A DNA stretch of 30,454 bases, from the NCBI RefSeq assembly GCF_000220395.1, contig NW_004086971.1:1-30454 (forward strand), in the 5' to 3' direction. The position numbers were made by a program, and so were the translations under genes. Shown here in pieces: positions 12,987 to 23,791 of this stretch. This stretch comes from Ichthyophthirius multifiliis. Its lineage: Eukaryota; Ciliophora; Oligohymenophorea; Hymenostomatida. Each line of letters starts with the position of its first letter. The first letter of the stretch is position 1. The notes below the pieces were generated by a model. That model did not search any database and was not told where the DNA came from. It saw only the letters and a list, made by a program, of their open reading frames with translations.

Positions 12987-13592
12987 ATGAATAAAAATAT
13001 TATATATTCGCTAATAATTATTTTTTTATTTGTCTTTTATATTTTGTTTCTTGCAAATGATTATACTATTTACAATTCTAATGGAAATTCATTAATGAAA
13101 AAGCTCAGAAAAGTTAGTAAGCTTTGGGCAATTAATGGAAGATATAGTAAAGATGAGTATGCTTGTGTAAATAATTGTGTAAAATAAGGAGGATATAATT
13201 GCGGAGGAAATTACTATTACGCATGTTGTGCAAATTAAGTAAAATGTGTAAATTCGTATTTAGGTGCTATGAATTGTAAGTAAAGACTTGATGATTTTGA
13301 TTGCTATAAATAAGGTTGAAAAAAATAAGTTATATATTTATAATTTGTTATTAAAAAATTATATTAATTTTATATAAAACTACAAATAAAAATCTTTTTT
13401 AAATTTTATTTTGAATTTGTTTTAAATTATATATAAAATATATTTAAAATTTTAAATATATATATATTTTTTTTTTATTTTAATAATATAATCTTTTTTT
13501 CTTTTTTTATTTTTCTAAAATACAAAAACTTGTAAATAAAGAATTTTTTACTTATATTATCAAAATAAATAATAATAAAAAATATAAATTAA
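12491..13592 (+). repeat. tandem duplication, copy 1
   Basis: The stretch from the motif gggaat near 12494 to the aataataataaaaaat motif near 13568-13591 recurs head-to-tail at 13601-14766. The copies share the upstream block (gaaatttttaatatagaata), the coding region, and the downstream block (tttaaattatatataaaata, then acaaaaacttg). Spacing between equivalent points is about 1109 nt at the 5' end and 1168-1174 nt from the start codon onward, so copy 2 carries about 60 extra nt upstream of its ATG. Confidence 0.8.
12987..13319 (+). CDS. small secreted eight-cysteine protein
   Basis: Single-exon gene, 110 residues, ATG at 12987 and TGA at 13317. The N-terminus is a clear signal peptide (about residues 1-24, MNKN then a run of Ile/Leu/Phe ending FLAN). 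A basic segment follows (LMKKLRKVSKLW, about 35-46) that could be a propeptide. The mature part has eight cysteines spaced C-x3-C-x7-C-x7-CC-x5-C-x9-C-x8-C, which predicts a disulfide-bonded mini-protein exported from the cell or stored in secretory granules. I recognise no named family. Knottin-like folds share the CC feature but the spacing alone proves nothing. It lies in copy 1 of the tandem duplication; the paralogue in copy 2 is decayed. A and T tracts just upstream are shared by both copies and probably contain the promoter. Confidence 0.78.
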
Positions 13593-14159
13593 TATATTAA
13601 ATGGGAAAATTGAAATTTTTAATATAGAATAAAATTAATCTATTATTAAATATATATTTATATAAAATTTTTTAATTTAAAATTTATGTTTTTCAATTAT
13701 TATATTATAATTTTTTTTTAATAAAAGATAGATAATTAATAATATTAGAAAAAAATGCAAAAAAAAAACTATATATTAATAAATAAATTAATAGAAAAAA
13801 TTTATTGCAAATTTAAAATTCTTAATAAATTTAATTAACTATATATTATTTGACATAAATATAATAAATTATGAATAATTTAATGAAATATAAAAATATG
13901 ATTTATACTTTATGTATTAAAAAAATTATCAATATTTGAAATATAATTTAATATTAAAAATTTAAAACTTTGTAATCAAAATATTTCTAATTTATATAAA
14001 ATTAATATAAATATTTATATAATTAAAATATTTATAAAAATTAATTAATATGTTTATATAACTAAAAGATTTATAAAATAAATTTTAATAATTTTATAAC
14101 TAGAGAATTTATAAAAATAAATGTAAATAATTATAAAAACAAATTTTAATTTTAAAAAA
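13320..14159. other. spacer between duplicated genes
   Basis: This holds the 3' flank of the copy 1 gene, then from 13601 the 5' flank of copy 2. No coding potential. It includes about 60 nt (around 14030-14130) with short internal repeats of aaaatttataa type that copy 1 lacks. Confidence 0.55.
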
Positions 14160-14766
14160 ATGAATAAAAATATTACGTATTCGCTAATAATTATTTTTTT
14201 ATTTGTTTTTTATATTTTGTTTCTTGCTAATGATTATACTATTTACAATTCTAATGGAAGTTCATTAATGAAAAGGCTCAGAAAACTTAGTAAGCTTTGG
14301 ATAATTAAAGGAAAATATACTAATTTGATCATGATTGTGTAGAAAATTGCTTCAAATAAGGAGGATATAATTGTGGAGAATTTTACTACACATGTTGTAA
14401 AGATTAAGGAAAACGTCAAAACTAATATATAGGTGGTCTGGTTTGTAAGTAAAGAATTGAGAATCCTGATAGCAACATATAAGATTAAAAATAATAGTTA
14501 TATATTTTTAATTTTAATATGTTATTATAAATTTATATAAACTTATATATAAAATTTACAAATAAAAATCTTTTATTTGCATTATATTTTGAATTTGTTT
14601 TAAATTATATATAAAATATATTTAAAATTTTAAATATATAGTTTTTTTTTTTCTTTTAATAATATAATCTTTTTTTATTTTATTAAAATACAAAAACTTG
14701 CAATTAAAATAATGTTTAACTTTAAATGAAAATATTAAAATAAATAATAATAAAAAATATAAATTA
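13601..14766 (+). repeat. tandem duplication, copy 2
   Basis: This is the head-to-tail partner of 12491-13592. It holds a decayed copy of the secreted peptide gene and ends about 120 bp before the SR-protein start. The coding part and both flanks align along nearly the whole unit, which points to a fairly recent segmental duplication rather than ancient paralogy. Confidence 0.8.
14160..14490 (+). pseudogene. decayed copy of the secreted eight-cysteine protein gene
   Basis: The first about 55 residues match the copy 1 protein almost exactly, including the signal peptide and the basic segment after it. The rest is recognisable as the same cysteine-rich region but is no longer read in one piece. 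It looks broken about once, with further erosion toward the end and fewer of the family cysteines retained. No long replacement frame is convincing. It may be a dead duplicate or partly an assembly fault; transcript data would separate these. Confidence 0.65.
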
Positions 14767-14887
14767 AATTTAAAAAAAATCTTTAATAAAAAAAAAGAGC
14801 AAAAGCAAAGAAATATTAAATAAAATAAATAAGCATATATTAAAAAAAAATTAATTAAAAAACAAAACAAAAAATTAAAATAAAAAA
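14491..14887. other. intergenic, end of duplication and 5' flank of SR-protein gene
   Basis: Contains the shared 3' flank of duplication copy 2 up to 14766, then an A-rich leader of about 120 nt directly before the SR-protein ATG. No gene was seen. Confidence 0.55.
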
Positions 14888-15842
14888 ATGTCTTCTTCAT
14901 ATCCATTAACTAAATTATACATAGCTAAATTTTCTAGTAAAACCAGTCGTCGTGACATCGAAGATTTATTCAGTAAATATGGTGACTTATATGGTTGTAA
15001 ACTAAATGAACGTGAAGGATATGCTACAGTTACATACAAATATCCTGAAAACGCTGAAAAAGCGATAGCTAAATTAAACAACACAGATATTCTTGGTGGT
15101 AATTTATTAGTAGAACATACACTAAAAAAAAGTCGTAATGAGAATTCATATAGATATGAGGACAAATATAGAGATGGAAGAAATGATTATAGAAGTTCAA
15201 GATATGATAGAGATAGAGATTATTAAAGTAGCTCAAGAAGAGAACCTCCTTTTAGGTTTGATAAAGAAAAATTCATTAAAGGTGGACTTTGCTTCAATTG
15301 TTCCGAAAAAGGACATGTTGCTAGGGATTGCCCAGATGCTAAATAAGGAATTTATAGAGGAAAAAGTAAACAAAAAACACACAAAATTAAATATATATAA
15401 TAAATATAAATTATTAATTAAAAAAGCTTATAATGGTGATAGATATAGAAGAAATAGTTATAATAGAAGAAGTAGAAGCAGAAGTGGAGATAGAAAAGGA
15501 GGGTATAAAAGATCGAATAGTAGAGATAGTAGGGATAAAAAAAGAAGATATAAACACTCTAGAAGAAGCAGAAGTTCTTCTTATTCTAGAAGTGAGTCTA
15601 ATAGAAGAGATAGAATAAAATAAAAAAAAGGTAAAAGTAGAAGATCATCCTCTACTTCTAGCTCGAAATCTAGATCTAAATCTAAATCTAAGTCTAGATC
15701 AGAATCTAAATCTGATTCTAGATCTAGATCTGGATCTAGAAGTGTATAAAAAAAAAATAATAATGAAAATACAGCTATTAGTATTTAAAAGAAGTAAGAA
15801 AATGGAAAAAGTAGATCTGAATCTATTGATGGAAGACAATGA
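14888..15842 (+). CDS. SR-type splicing factor with RRM, CCHC zinc knuckle and RS tail
   Basis: Two exons, intron 15366-15426 (61 nt), 297 residues, TGA at 15840-15842. An RRM spans about residues 8-77, with RNP2 LYIAKF and an RNP1-like GYATVTYK. A short Arg/Asp/Tyr-rich hinge follows, then one CCHC knuckle CFNCSEKGHVARDC (C135, C138, H143, C148). From about residue 160 there is a long Arg/Ser domain (RRSRSRSGDRK, SRRSRSSSYSRS, SKSRSKSKSKSRS). This order is that of SRSF7/9G8 and plant RSZ21/22 proteins, which bind exonic RNA and recruit the spliceosome in the nucleus and are regulated by SR-protein kinases. The RS part is encoded by TCTAGA-like repeats. The domain order and single knuckle make the SR call firm; exact orthology is inferred. 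Confidence 0.92.
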
Positions 15843-16215
15843 AAAAAAAATTTCTTTTATAACAAAAATAAAATAAATAATAATAATAATATATAAATAA
15901 TAAATTTGCAAAAAAGGAAAATTTTACAACTAAAATTTACATTTTTTTTATTTTATTTAACTATTAAATAAATAAAAAATATTTGAAACAATATAACATT
16001 GTTCTTAATATTAATATTAAAATTTATAAGTTATTTTTACATTATATTATTTATATGAAAAATACCACCTTTTTATAACTAAAATAAGATTAAAATAGAT
16101 ATTTAAAAAAAATCAAATTTAAGAAGTTGCAAAAATAAAAATATTTATAATACTCTCCAATTTATAAATGCTAACAATATATAGTTTTATTTTCATTAGG
16201 TATTTAAGTAAAGTC

Positions 16216-16364
16216 ATAATATAATTATCATAATTATAAGAATTATTTTTTTCTTTAATTGGTAGTTTATATGTGGCAGAAATTTCCTTTAAATTAATGC
16301 AACCCTTTCTAATTCTCTAAAAAATTCACGGCTGATGTGCTTTTATATAATTAGACAATTACTA
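16216..16364 (-). other. GC-raised island: possible minus-strand coding exon or ncRNA
   Basis: Within a very AT-rich stretch this segment has clustered GC and mixed codons. On the minus strand it reads KHISREFFRELERVALIQ then RKFLPHINYQLKKK before TGA near 16217-16219. That is good amphipathic helix composition, but no start codon or clean upstream exon could be fixed. The plus strand is also open here. It could be the last exon of a small minus-strand gene, a remnant, or a structured RNA. I recognise no family. Confidence 0.3.
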
Positions 16365-17075
16365 TTTTTTTATTTGAATAAAAATTTATATATTTTAATA
16401 AAAATATAAAATCTTCTTATATATTTGATTATATTTTTATTAAATCTACAACTATAAAAGTTTAAATACAGTTTTTATATTTCAATAAAAATATTTAATA
16501 GATAAAAAATAACTAAACAAAATTCAATGTAAATATTATTTTTCTTTTAATGTTTTCTAATAAATCGTAAAAAAGATATTAGTCATAAAAAAAAACATAA
16601 CTAATTTAAAAAACAAAATTAAATAAATACTTACTATCTTTCCAATAATTAAATTATTAAAAATAAACAATATAATTGATATAAATGACGAAATTATATA
16701 AAATAATTACAAATGTTAAATATTATAGTTTAAAAAAAGTAACTGTAAAAAAGAGCTATAGATTAAAATACTAAAATTCTATTAATATATTATTTATTAG
16801 AGTTAAAAAAAATTATTAATATAGTTATAAATTTATGATATTATAAAAAAAATTATATTTTATTTTATTAGAAATATAATATAAATGTTTAATTAAAAAA
16901 TTATTAAATATAAGAAAAAAATAAAAAAATAAAAAAATATTAAATATTAAATTTGATATCAATAAAAATCATCATCTTAAAATAATAAAATATATATTTA
17001 TATATATTATATATAAAAATATACATTATATAATCGTATTAACGTTAAAAAAAAATATAAATAAAAATATAAAAT

Positions 17076-17130
<55 letters not shown>

Positions 17131-17791
17131 ATATAATCAACTACTTATTTTTATATATACTTAAATTTATTTATTTATAATTTAATAATAAATTTTTTTA
17201 AAAAATTCAAGTATTTTTATAAATATATTATATTTTTAAATATTAAATATATTTTCAAAAAGTTTAATTTTTCATAAAATTATTAAATTATTAACTTTTC
17301 ATTATATTTTTTTATTTATTCCTTTTATTATTTTTATTATTGTTTTCATAAAAAGCAAAAATTCTATACTTAATATATTTTTTTTTATTCATTTATTTTT
17401 TACATAAATAGAATTAATTATTTATAAATATTTTAAACAAAAATAATTTATTATGAATTATAATTTATATTAAATTTAAATTTAGAAATTTAAATTATAT
17501 GTTTAATTTTTTATTTTTTTTATTTATTTAAATTATTTAATATTTTATTTTGAAATACATTAAATAAAAATAAAGCATTAAACATGTTTGTTTGAATAAA
17601 ATATTAAATATTTAAAAAAACATTTTTTTAAATTAATTAATTATTTTATTTATTATTATTATTAATTTTTTAGAATCCTTTTAAAATTTTATTAATAAAT
17701 TAATTAATTTAAATTTTAAAATTTAATATAAAATATATTTCATTTTTATTAATTTAATATAATTTTTTTTTTTTTAATATATAGCATTATT

Positions 17792-17837
<46 letters not shown>

Positions 17838-17988
17838 TTAATACATTTAATTTATTTTTAATTTTTTAATTTTCTTTAATTAATATATATTTTTGTGGGT
17901 AAATTTTTTAAAATAATAATAATGGCGCAAAATAATTATTTTTATTAAATACGAATTTCAAGAAGGTTAAAATATAAAATAAAAAATA

Positions 17989-18117
17989 ATGTCTAAAATA
18001 TAAAAATCTATAGAATAACGAACAAAATTTTTAAATATTAATGACGACAAAACCATAAATATTTTAATTTTTATATCCTTCTTATTTTTTATTTTTTCTT
18101 ATTTGGATGATTAATGA
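17989..18117 (+). CDS. possible 42-residue membrane micro-protein
   Basis: ATG at 17989 to TGA at 18115. A hydrophilic N-half (MSKIQKSIEQRTKF) leads to a single hydrophobic segment (NILIFISFLFFIFSYL) and an acidic end (DDQ). This matches the shape of a tail-anchored small membrane protein, but T-rich intron-like sequence could mimic the hydrophobic part. The 3' T-run and TATAG near 18145 could be an intron end, with a short open stretch (KNNPLKYSESF) after it. Weak support. Confidence 0.25.
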
Positions 18118-18579
18118 TTTTTTTTTTTTCATATTTTTTTTTATAGATAAAAAATAATCCGTTAAAATATTCTGAATCTTTTATTTAACTTTTTTATTTA
18201 AGATATAAAAAATTGTGAAATTATCAATTTTTTAATGGTGAATATTTTAAATTAAGACTGAAAAAAAAAAAAATATATAAAAATATATATTTATCTATAT
18301 ATGTTATTTTTTTAAAAAAAATTAAATAATTTTCAATATAAAATAGAAACAATAAAAGTAAAATTAATAAATAAATATACATATTAAAAAGAAAAAAATA
18401 AATAAAAAAAAATACTTTCTTTTTAAACTTTCCATTACTTTAATAAGAATATAAAAGGTATTTTAAAAAAGAAGAAAAAAATTAAAAATATAAATTAATA
18501 AAATTAAAAAAAAAAATTCTTTTTTATAATTTCTATATACTTACAAAATAATAAAACAAAAAAAAGAAACCAATTAAAA

Positions 18580-21500
18580 ATGCAATATAATTTTGAAAAA
18601 AATAAAAATTAATAAGAATAAGAATTAAATGAGAATAACCATTTATATTTCCTAGTAGTATAGTTTTTATTATAAGATAAAAATATGGATAAATAACTCA
18701 TTGAAAAATTGAAAGATTAAATCGAAAGTAAAAATTTATTAGGAAAAACTTTGTCAATAAATAGAATATTGAATCCATATACATACGATGAATATATATT
18801 TTAATAAAAGAATAAAATCGAAAAATCTCTAAAGGTTGAAAATTTATAAATAATATATTAGTAATTTATAAACGAGAAGCATTAACATAAATCATTCCTT
18901 AAAAGTTCTTTTAAAAAAGAAACACCAATATAAAAATTATGTAAATATTTAGAAAACCCAAAATAAGGATTATAATCAAGACGCGATTTTTTATTAAAAC
19001 GAAAAAGAAATGAATAATCGCACAAAAATGAATTGTTTGCATTAAAATTTTAGCATTTAAAAACCTGTTTTGGGAATGCTTACACAGCTGAATCTGGATA
19101 AGTAAATGAAGAAAGTGGCGAACCTTATATACCTATATATAATGTAACCTATGATAAAAGTGGGAAACTTATAATTACAGGCGATGAAGATGGACTTATA
19201 AAAATTTGGAGCTCATAAAACGGACTTTTGCTTTCAAATCTAAAAGGGCACACAAACAGTATTATTAGTAACGATATTTCACCTTGTAATAAGTATTTGG
19301 TTACATGTTCTATTGATTAAACAACTAGAGTTTGGGATATTTATAATTAAAAATGCTTATCTGCTTTTAAATCTACAGATTAATTAATTGCTGTAGCTTT
19401 TTATTAATATAAAAATGAATTTGGTAATACTAAATTATATCTAATTATTATGAGTGTCAAAGGAAATTTTTAAATGTAATATTAAAATATAGATTTTTAT
19501 ATTTATATATTTTATTTAGATTCAAAGAAGAGCAATTTCAAGATAATAATGGAGGTGTGAATCCAAATTTAGTTCCTATAATAAATTTAAGTATGAGAAA
19601 AAGAAGAAATATTCAAGAATAAATTTTTTAATAATAATCGGAAAATGAAGCAGTTTGTTTAGAAACCCATCCAAGTGGATATTTAATAGTAGGAACAGAG
19701 TAAGGAGAGATTTTAATTTGGGACAAAATTCATAATTTGGAAAATAAAAATCGAGTAATTTAACCAATAATAGAAAAAAAAGAGCATTTCTAAAATTGTT
19801 AATTAATAAAATTTTCTTAAAATGGTGAATATATGATGACTGCATCCTTTGATGGAACTGCGAAAATCTGGCCTTGGAAAAGTCTAATTGAAAATGATAA
19901 AAAGCTAAGCGATAATATAATAAACCTTTATTTTGATGATACAAAAAAATGTGAAAAAAACTGCTGGAATGTTGCTTTTAGTTGCAAAAATAGATATGCT
20001 TTTGCGACTTTTACAAGAAAGTTCAAAAGAACTAAAGAAGTAGAAACTGTAGTTTATATTTATGATTTTGTATTGAAGAAATAAACATAAGAATTTACAT
20101 AAAAAAACACACCAGTTAAATTATAGGACCATATTTTATTTTTTGAACCACACCCTTTTTATGAAAATATACTACTCACAGCAGATTATGCAGGATAAAT
20201 TATTATTTATGATGTTGCTTTTGGATGTATTTTAAATATTTTTTAAGAAAGAGGATATCATATTGGATATCCGAATTTAGAAGTACCTGTTTTAGATGGA
20301 GCCTGGGCGCCGGACGGACTTTCTTTTGTTATAAGCACTTATTTTGGATCATTTAGTATTTATGGATGTGGATTGGTAGATTTTTATAAGTGTTCACCTA
20401 CTGAATAATTTTTTGCTAACGATACTGAGATTTTCATTTTTGATGATAATTTAGTACCATAGGGGGTAGATGATGAGAGGGAAATTAATTTAATGAATAG
20501 GGGAAACATATGTAATTATTAAAGAATTCCCTATACTTTTAAGTATAAAAATTGCTTGAAGGATTTGAGGAATAAAGGTTATTTTGATACAGAGAAAGTC
20601 TAGGAAGGAATACATATGGGCTTTCAAAATAATTAGGACTTTTTTAATTTGTGTAAAAGCCTTAGAGATTGCTTTGATAATGAAAATTATGTAATGGAGG
20701 GAAGCTAAAGAGTAGATTTTAAAGAAAGATTAGAAATTTTAAAAAAAATGGCTGAAGAAATGAAAAAAAGGAATTAATAATAATGTATAGGAAATATTGT
20801 TTAAGAAAAAAATAGTTAAGAAAAAATTTATTAAGAAAAAAAAAATTACGAAAAAAATAAATATGAGAAGAATAATTATGAAAAAAATAGTTAAGATTTA
20901 TAAGAGGAAAGTTAATAAGATATTGTGAAAAATAATCTTTAAAAAGAAGAATTATTGATGATGATGATTTCTCTGATGGAATTGAAGAATAGAAAAAGAA
21001 TGAAGCAGTTATTAGAAATAGTATTGTTAATAATAATATTGGTTTAACTAATTATAATTGCTTTGTTAATAATAATCGCTTAATTAATAATAATAATACT
21101 AATAATGGCAATGTAAATATTAATTGTAATAATAATCTAGATACTGATTAATCTTAATAGAAAAAAAAAAGGGGGAGACCTAGATTAAATAATAATGTAA
21201 ATAATAATTAAACAATATTAACTTAAATTTGAGCAATAATAGAATTAGAAGAAATGTATTTAATTAATAATAATAAAAAAAAAGAGATTACGAGGAAGAT
21301 GACGAAGAATATTAAGAGGAAGAAGAAATGGATAGTGAAATTAATTATAAAGAAATAAAAGAATAAGAGGAAGATATAATAGAGGAAGAAATGTTATATC
21401 AAAAAAAAAAAAACAGAATAAAAAGTGATGTAGAAGATGAAAATATAGAAGAAAATGAAGAAGAAGAGGAAAAGAATAATAATACAAGAAGTCAAAGAAG

Positions 21501-23436
21501 AAAAAGATTAAGAAAATTTTCAAATAATAACAACAATTTAAAATATAATCGAAATAATAGTAGAAGCTATTATTAAAAGGAAGAAGAATTTGACAATTTC
21601 GATTAAATTGAAAATAATAATATGGAAGAAGAAGGTAAAATACTAACAAGAAGAATGAAAAATTAATATTATTATGAAAATAATGAAAACAATATAAAAT
21701 AAGGCAATAAAGTCAATAAATTAAGAAGCAAAAAATAATAAAAATAAAAATTAAAAAATATTTATTCTTCTTCTTCTTCAGAAGAAGAAGAAGAAGAAGA
21801 AGATTTTTATTCAGATGAAGATTATTTAGAGGAAAATAAATATTTAAAAAAAAGACATTATTAAGAATACAATAATGAGAAAAATAAAAAGTTTGAAAGA
21901 AAGAAATTAAAAAGTATCGAAGATTCAGTTAATTCAAATGAAATTTTAAATAATTAAATAGATGAAAAATGCGAAAGGTGTGAAAAAGATTTTTAGTTTG
22001 AAAATTTTAAGCAATGTGCTGTTTGCTTAAAGAAATTCCATTTAGAAACATGTGCTAAATTTAGAGGAATTTAAAAGGAGAAACGCTTCTTGTGTTTTGA
22101 TTGCTTTGCAAACTAAAATTATTCACGCCAAAACATTGTTGAATCAGAAAAAAAACACTTTTAGAGAGATTATTTAAATAAAGATTATATATATATATAT
22201 GAATATGCACCTTAAGTTGGGGATGAAGTCTTCTATATGTTTTAAGGACATGAAGAATTCTGCGAAAAATATTTTGAGTGTTTTGATTTTTAAGTTTTGC
22301 ATGAAAAAATGGCCGGAATCTTGTAAGAAAAAAATGCGGAATAAGAAAATTTATAAGTATAAAATAATTTTTCATTTAAAGAAAATTTAGAGGAAGATGT
22401 CGAAAATTTTAATAATAATAATTTCAAAAAAAATATTTTTAATAGAAATAATTTCCATATCCTTCCTTTTCTTGATCATAAAAATCTCTTATAACCTACT
22501 TAATGTAAAATTATGAATATAGAATATATATTTCCTATATATAATACCAAAAAAATGCTTGAGAAGTACAAAGAAAGGCCTATATTAATGCTTTTAAAAG
22601 CCAAAATACTAGAAAATTAGTAATCTTTTGTTTTCTATTATGCAAATACAATGTAATAGAATCCCAATTTTATAATTCCGAAAAGCATATATAAATAAAA
22701 GCCTTTCTTAAGTATTTAATAAACAGTTCAATTGTATTATTTTAAAGAAATTGTAGAAGGGACAATAATAAATTTGTCAAGTTGCAAAGAAGAGAATTTC
22801 AAAAACTCTGAGTGGTAGACAATTTAGATAATTTTAAAAGAAAACTCAAGTCGAAATTCTACAGTAATAAGGGCTTCTTATTGGGATATAATACAATAAA
22901 ATAATGATAGCTTATATCAAAAGAAATTTTTGGCAAATAAAAATGAACAGAAGAAATTAAATGTTTTAATAAATACATATATTGAGTAATAAAATAAAGA
23001 ATGTGGATAATTTGTAGATCCAGTAGATACTAAATTATATAAAAGTTATAATGATTTCGTGGAATTGGGAATGGATATTAGTAAAATTCAAAAAAGAATT
23101 TCTTCTAATTATTATAATTAAATTGAAAGTTTAGAATTCGATATAGAGCTTTTGGAAAAAAATGCGTTTAAATTTAATGACCCTAATAGTGAAATTTGTC
23201 TAAATGCAGTCAAAGTTTGTAAATGTTTGAAGTTTTTAGGTTAAAATTATTAAAATGTTGACGAATGTCTTAATTTTATTCTCAAAAATAAAAAAATGCA
23301 TAAAGGATTTAAAGAATCAGTTGCTTAAAAAATGGAGGAAGTTGATGAATTTTAAGAAAAATTCATTAATAAAAGTGGAAGAATTGCTACAAGAAACTAA
23401 TTAAAGTAATTAGACTCTGATATAAAAAAGTTTTGA
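18580..23436 (+). CDS. PHIP/BRWD-type chromatin reader: WD repeats, AT-hook, PHD-like finger, cryptic Tudor, bromodomain
   Basis: About 1604 residues, one intron 19476-19519, TGA at 23434. The N-terminal helices (LYFLVVQFLLQ) match the PHIP/BRWD start. WD repeats follow (about 180-600; LIITGDEDGLIKIW, GHTNSIISNDISPC, MMTASFDGTAKIW). Next come an Asn-rich linker, an AT-hook KKRGRPRL (about 850), a long acidic and basic stretch, and a Ser5-Glu7 patch (about 1050). A zinc finger follows with CERC, CAVC, FHLETC and CFDC (about 1115-1165), PHD-like but with H-x3-C spacing. A PHIP-like cryptic-Tudor segment (YAPQVGDEVFYMFQGHEEF) leads to a bromodomain (about 1460-1550; DPVDTKLYKSYNDF, FKFNDPNSEICLNA). 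The role inferred from the family is reading acetylated or methylated histones in the nucleus. The frame slips at about 20941-20946 and again between about 21180 and 21235; each time one base is missing in low-complexity sequence. Confidence 0.88.
21764..21802 (+). repeat. TTC/GAA inverted repeat inside coding sequence
   Basis: Five TTC-type triplets are followed, after one base, by seven or so GAA triplets, forming a perfect self-complementary hairpin of about 15 bp per arm. In frame it encodes a Ser5-Glu7-Asp patch in the chromatin reader, a typical casein kinase 2 target. Confidence 0.7.
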
Positions 23437-23791
23437 TATATTTTTTTTTTTTTTTTTTTTTTTTTGGAATATTAAAAAAAGAAATAATAATATATATATT
23501 TATATTTACAAATACTTTTTTTATATTTGAATATATAAATATATTTTATTATTTATTATATTAATAATATATTTAAAAAAATTATTTTTATTTATTAATC
23601 TTTAACAATTTTTTAAGAAAATATATATAAAAAGTTTTGTTTTTTTATTATTAATAATTATTTATTTTAATAAATTTTTATACTATTATCATAAATAATA
23701 AATATAAAAACTGTTTTTATATATATAAAAACAGTTTTCATATATATAAAATACATTGTATAATAAAAAAATACAAATTTATTTTATTAAT
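23437..23791. other. intergenic with T25 run and palindrome
   Basis: Directly after the chromatin-reader stop there is a run of 25 T (23441-23465). The rest is A/T tracts plus the perfect palindrome listed separately. No coding potential. Confidence 0.6.
23707..23738. repeat. perfect 32-bp palindrome
   Basis: The sequence starts AAAACTGTTTTTATAT and its second half is the exact reverse complement. In RNA it could fold as a stem with an AU-rich centre. It lies 54 bp upstream of the next ATG, so it may be a regulatory or transcript-boundary element of the following gene. Confidence 0.7.

Larger units (their letters stand above)
15843..18579. other. 2.7 kb gene-poor AT-rich region
   Basis: Almost entirely A/T tracts with several (TA)n microsatellites, for example about 17070-17135 and 17799-17833. 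Two small islands stand out and are listed separately: 16250-16364, with locally raised GC, and a short open frame at 17989-18117. Nothing else codes convincingly on either strand. Confidence 0.6.

Noticed and set aside
12987-13319. Calling the eight-cysteine secreted protein a toxin
   Set aside because: The CC pair and size resemble toxin frameworks, but many harmless secreted peptides look the same and no specific family signature was seen.
14622-15165. Two minus-strand frames near the SR-protein gene
   Set aside because: Antisense to the duplication flank and to the RRM coding exon, which has clear domain support on the plus strand.
15138-15623. Plus-strand 161-residue frame
   Set aside because: Out of frame with the RRM and zinc knuckle in its first part and running through the 61-nt intron; only its last part coincides with the true RS exon.
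15699-15911. Minus-strand Arg/Ser-like frame
   Set aside because: An artefact of near self-complementary TCTAGA repeats in the RS domain of the SR gene.
19576-19944. Minus-strand 122-residue frame
   Set aside because: Antisense to WD repeats of the chromatin reader.
21341-21649. Minus-strand hydrophobic frame of 102 residues
   Set aside because: The Phe/Leu/Tyr runs are the complement of Glu/Lys/Asn-rich coding sequence in the chromatin reader.
22061-22390. Short frames on both strands over the zinc finger and Tudor region
   Set aside because: Shadows of the code 6 reading of the chromatin reader, which continues through this region with PHIP-like matches.
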